A stretch of DNA of 10,396 nt from Candidatus Woesearchaeota archaeon. GTDB lineage: Archaea > Nanobdellota > Nanobdellia > Woesearchaeales > JAGWAF01. The notes under the pieces are model-generated. The model was not told where the DNA came from. It was given only the letters and a program-made list of their open reading frames with translations, and ran no database searches. How positions within the stretch are numbered: the stretch's first letter is position 1; every line of letters begins with the position of its first letter. This document shows positions 9,704-10,396 of the stretch, one piece after another. Where the stretch lies: assembly GCA_016932755.1 (NCBI GenBank), contig JAFGCE010000068.1, positions 1 through 10,396 on the forward strand. Reading direction: 5' to 3'. A program made the translations under genes and the position numbers.

Positions 9704-10396
9704 TTATACTTTCTTGAGGCTCTCCTCAAATTCTTCAAGCTGCTCTTCGAATATCTCGGCAGCTTTTGTTACAATCTCTTTTACGCTCAGCTGGCCCCAC
9801 GGCTCTACATAAAAAACAAAGTCCTTTTCAGACTCGTTTAATTTTACAGAGTTGTTTGCGGCAGCTTCAGCGCATGCTCCGCACAAATGGCAGTTGAGAA
9901 GGTTGTCCTTTTTTACAGCCAGTTTTCCGTTTTTTACTTCAAAAATGTCCGCAGGGCAGCTTTCGGCAACCTCTTGGGCATTTGTGCACTTAGCAGCGTC
10001 AATATCAATAACCGGCTTGTATTTGTAATAAGCAAGGCAGGGCGACCACTTTGCGTGCTCTTTTCCTGTTCCAAGCTGGGCAGTTGCTATTGCCTCTATT
10101 TCCTGCCCTTTAATCAGCTTGACTATTGGTGTTTTTGGGTAAGCTGGTTTTATTTTAGGGTCTTTTGACTTTATTTCAGAAGCGTAAACATATCCTACAC
10201 CTTTACTTTTAACAGTCATCTTAACAGTGCACCTCGCGCATCCCTCCCCTTTGCATTTGCACTTGCTTGCAAGAGTGTATGATTTCAAATCTGTTGTCAA
10301 AGGCAAAAGCCCAAGCCTGTGTGCAATTATTTCGTCATAAAGCACTGAATTATTCTTGCTGAATTCAACATCCTCAATTGCCATTGTCGGGACTGC
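9704..10396 (-). CDS. rpoD: RNA polymerase subunit D (Rpo3), 5' end beyond the window
   Basis: Assembly-platform subunit of archaeal RNA polymerase, homologous to Rpb3 and bacterial alpha. The frame is open to the right edge: the codons before the internal Met (10384) read Ala-Val-Pro-Thr, giving AVPTMAIEDVEF, a conserved internal block of subunit D, so this Met is not the start. The visible part shows AHRLGLLPL, a probable zinc loop KCKCKGEGCARC, and an inserted ferredoxin-like domain. In that domain one full [4Fe-4S] ligand set is present (numbering the internal Met as 1: Cys143 before Pro, and Cys165/168/171 in NCHLCGAC). The partner motif keeps only Cys133, and the fourth Cys of the second motif is Ala175, so a second cluster is not expected. 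The C-terminal helix (EIVTKAAEIFEEQLEEFEESL) is the dimerisation helix that meets subunit L. Confidence 0.97.
   Translation of the reverse strand, partial: AVPTMAIEDVEFSKNNSVLYDEIIAHRLGLLPLTTDLKSYTLASKCKCKGEGCARCTVKMTVKSKGVGYVYASEIKSKDPKIKPAYPKTPIVKLIKGQEIEAIATAQLGTGKEHAKWSPCLAYYKYKPVIDIDAAKCTNAQEVAESCPADIFEVKNGKLAVKKDNLLNCHLCGACAEAAANNSVKLNESEKDFVFYVEPWGQLSVKEIVTKAAEIFEEQLEEFEESLKKV

Noticed and set aside
9704..10384. rpoD starting at the Met codon at 10384
   Set aside because: The preceding codons read Ala-Val-Pro-Thr, part of the conserved subunit D core, so the real start lies beyond the right edge.
1..10396. Mobile element, CRISPR array or defence system
   Set aside because: No transposase, integrase, repeat-spacer array, Cas, toxin or restriction gene can be recognised; the genes are housekeeping genes in expected archaeal contexts.

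Overview
The window is a compact, A+T-rich piece of an archaeal chromosome made almost entirely of information-processing genes. The archaeal assignment rests on several independent features: RNA polymerase subunits D and N, ribosomal proteins eL18, uL13 and uS9 in their archaeal gene order, an archaeal-type SRP (7S) RNA, an archaeal/eukaryotic-type TrpRS, a COG1325-type RNA-binding protein, a presenilin-like archaeal aspartic protease, and TATA boxes placed about 26 nt before start codons. A bacterial-type LeuRS core and the very tight packing would fit a DPANN-like lineage, but that finer placement is inference.

Layout, left to right. 1-113 is the first 37 codons of a small membrane protein (minus), cut by the edge. 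168-1289 is trpS (minus). 1311-1763 is a COG1325/DUF54 RNA-binding protein (minus). 1814-2749 is a presenilin-like intramembrane protease (plus), transcribed divergently from one shared central TATA box. 2730-3752 is a metallo-beta-lactamase-fold protein with a long acidic tail (minus), overlapping the protease gene tail to tail. About 3834-4114 is the SRP RNA gene (plus), which fills the largest protein-free stretch. 4127-6781 is leuS (minus). 6820-8160 is a PP-loop ATPase resembling MurL (minus). 8195-10396 is the conserved cluster rpoD - tRNA-Leu(GAG) - rpl18e - rpl13 - rps9 - rpoN, read right to left, with rpoD cut by the right edge.

The genes mostly serve translation and its coupling to transcription and secretion: two aminoacyl-tRNA synthetases, a leucine tRNA, three ribosomal proteins, two RNA polymerase subunits, a putative RNA-processing factor and the SRP RNA scaffold. 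Two expression styles are visible. First genes of transcription units (COG1325, presenilin-like, leuS, PP-loop, perhaps trpS) have a TATA box centred 25-29 nt before the ATG, predicting leaderless mRNAs. The left-edge gene and rpoN carry strong Shine-Dalgarno sequences (GAGGTGAT and AGGTGA).

I see no mobile element, CRISPR array, defence or secondary-metabolism locus. The most unusual items are a LeuRS that joins a bacterial-type catalytic/editing core to an archaeal-looking C-terminal extension, a perfectly symmetric bidirectional promoter, a 16-bp perfect palindrome between the TATA box and the 5' end of the SRP RNA, and a MurL-like PP-loop enzyme in an archaeon.
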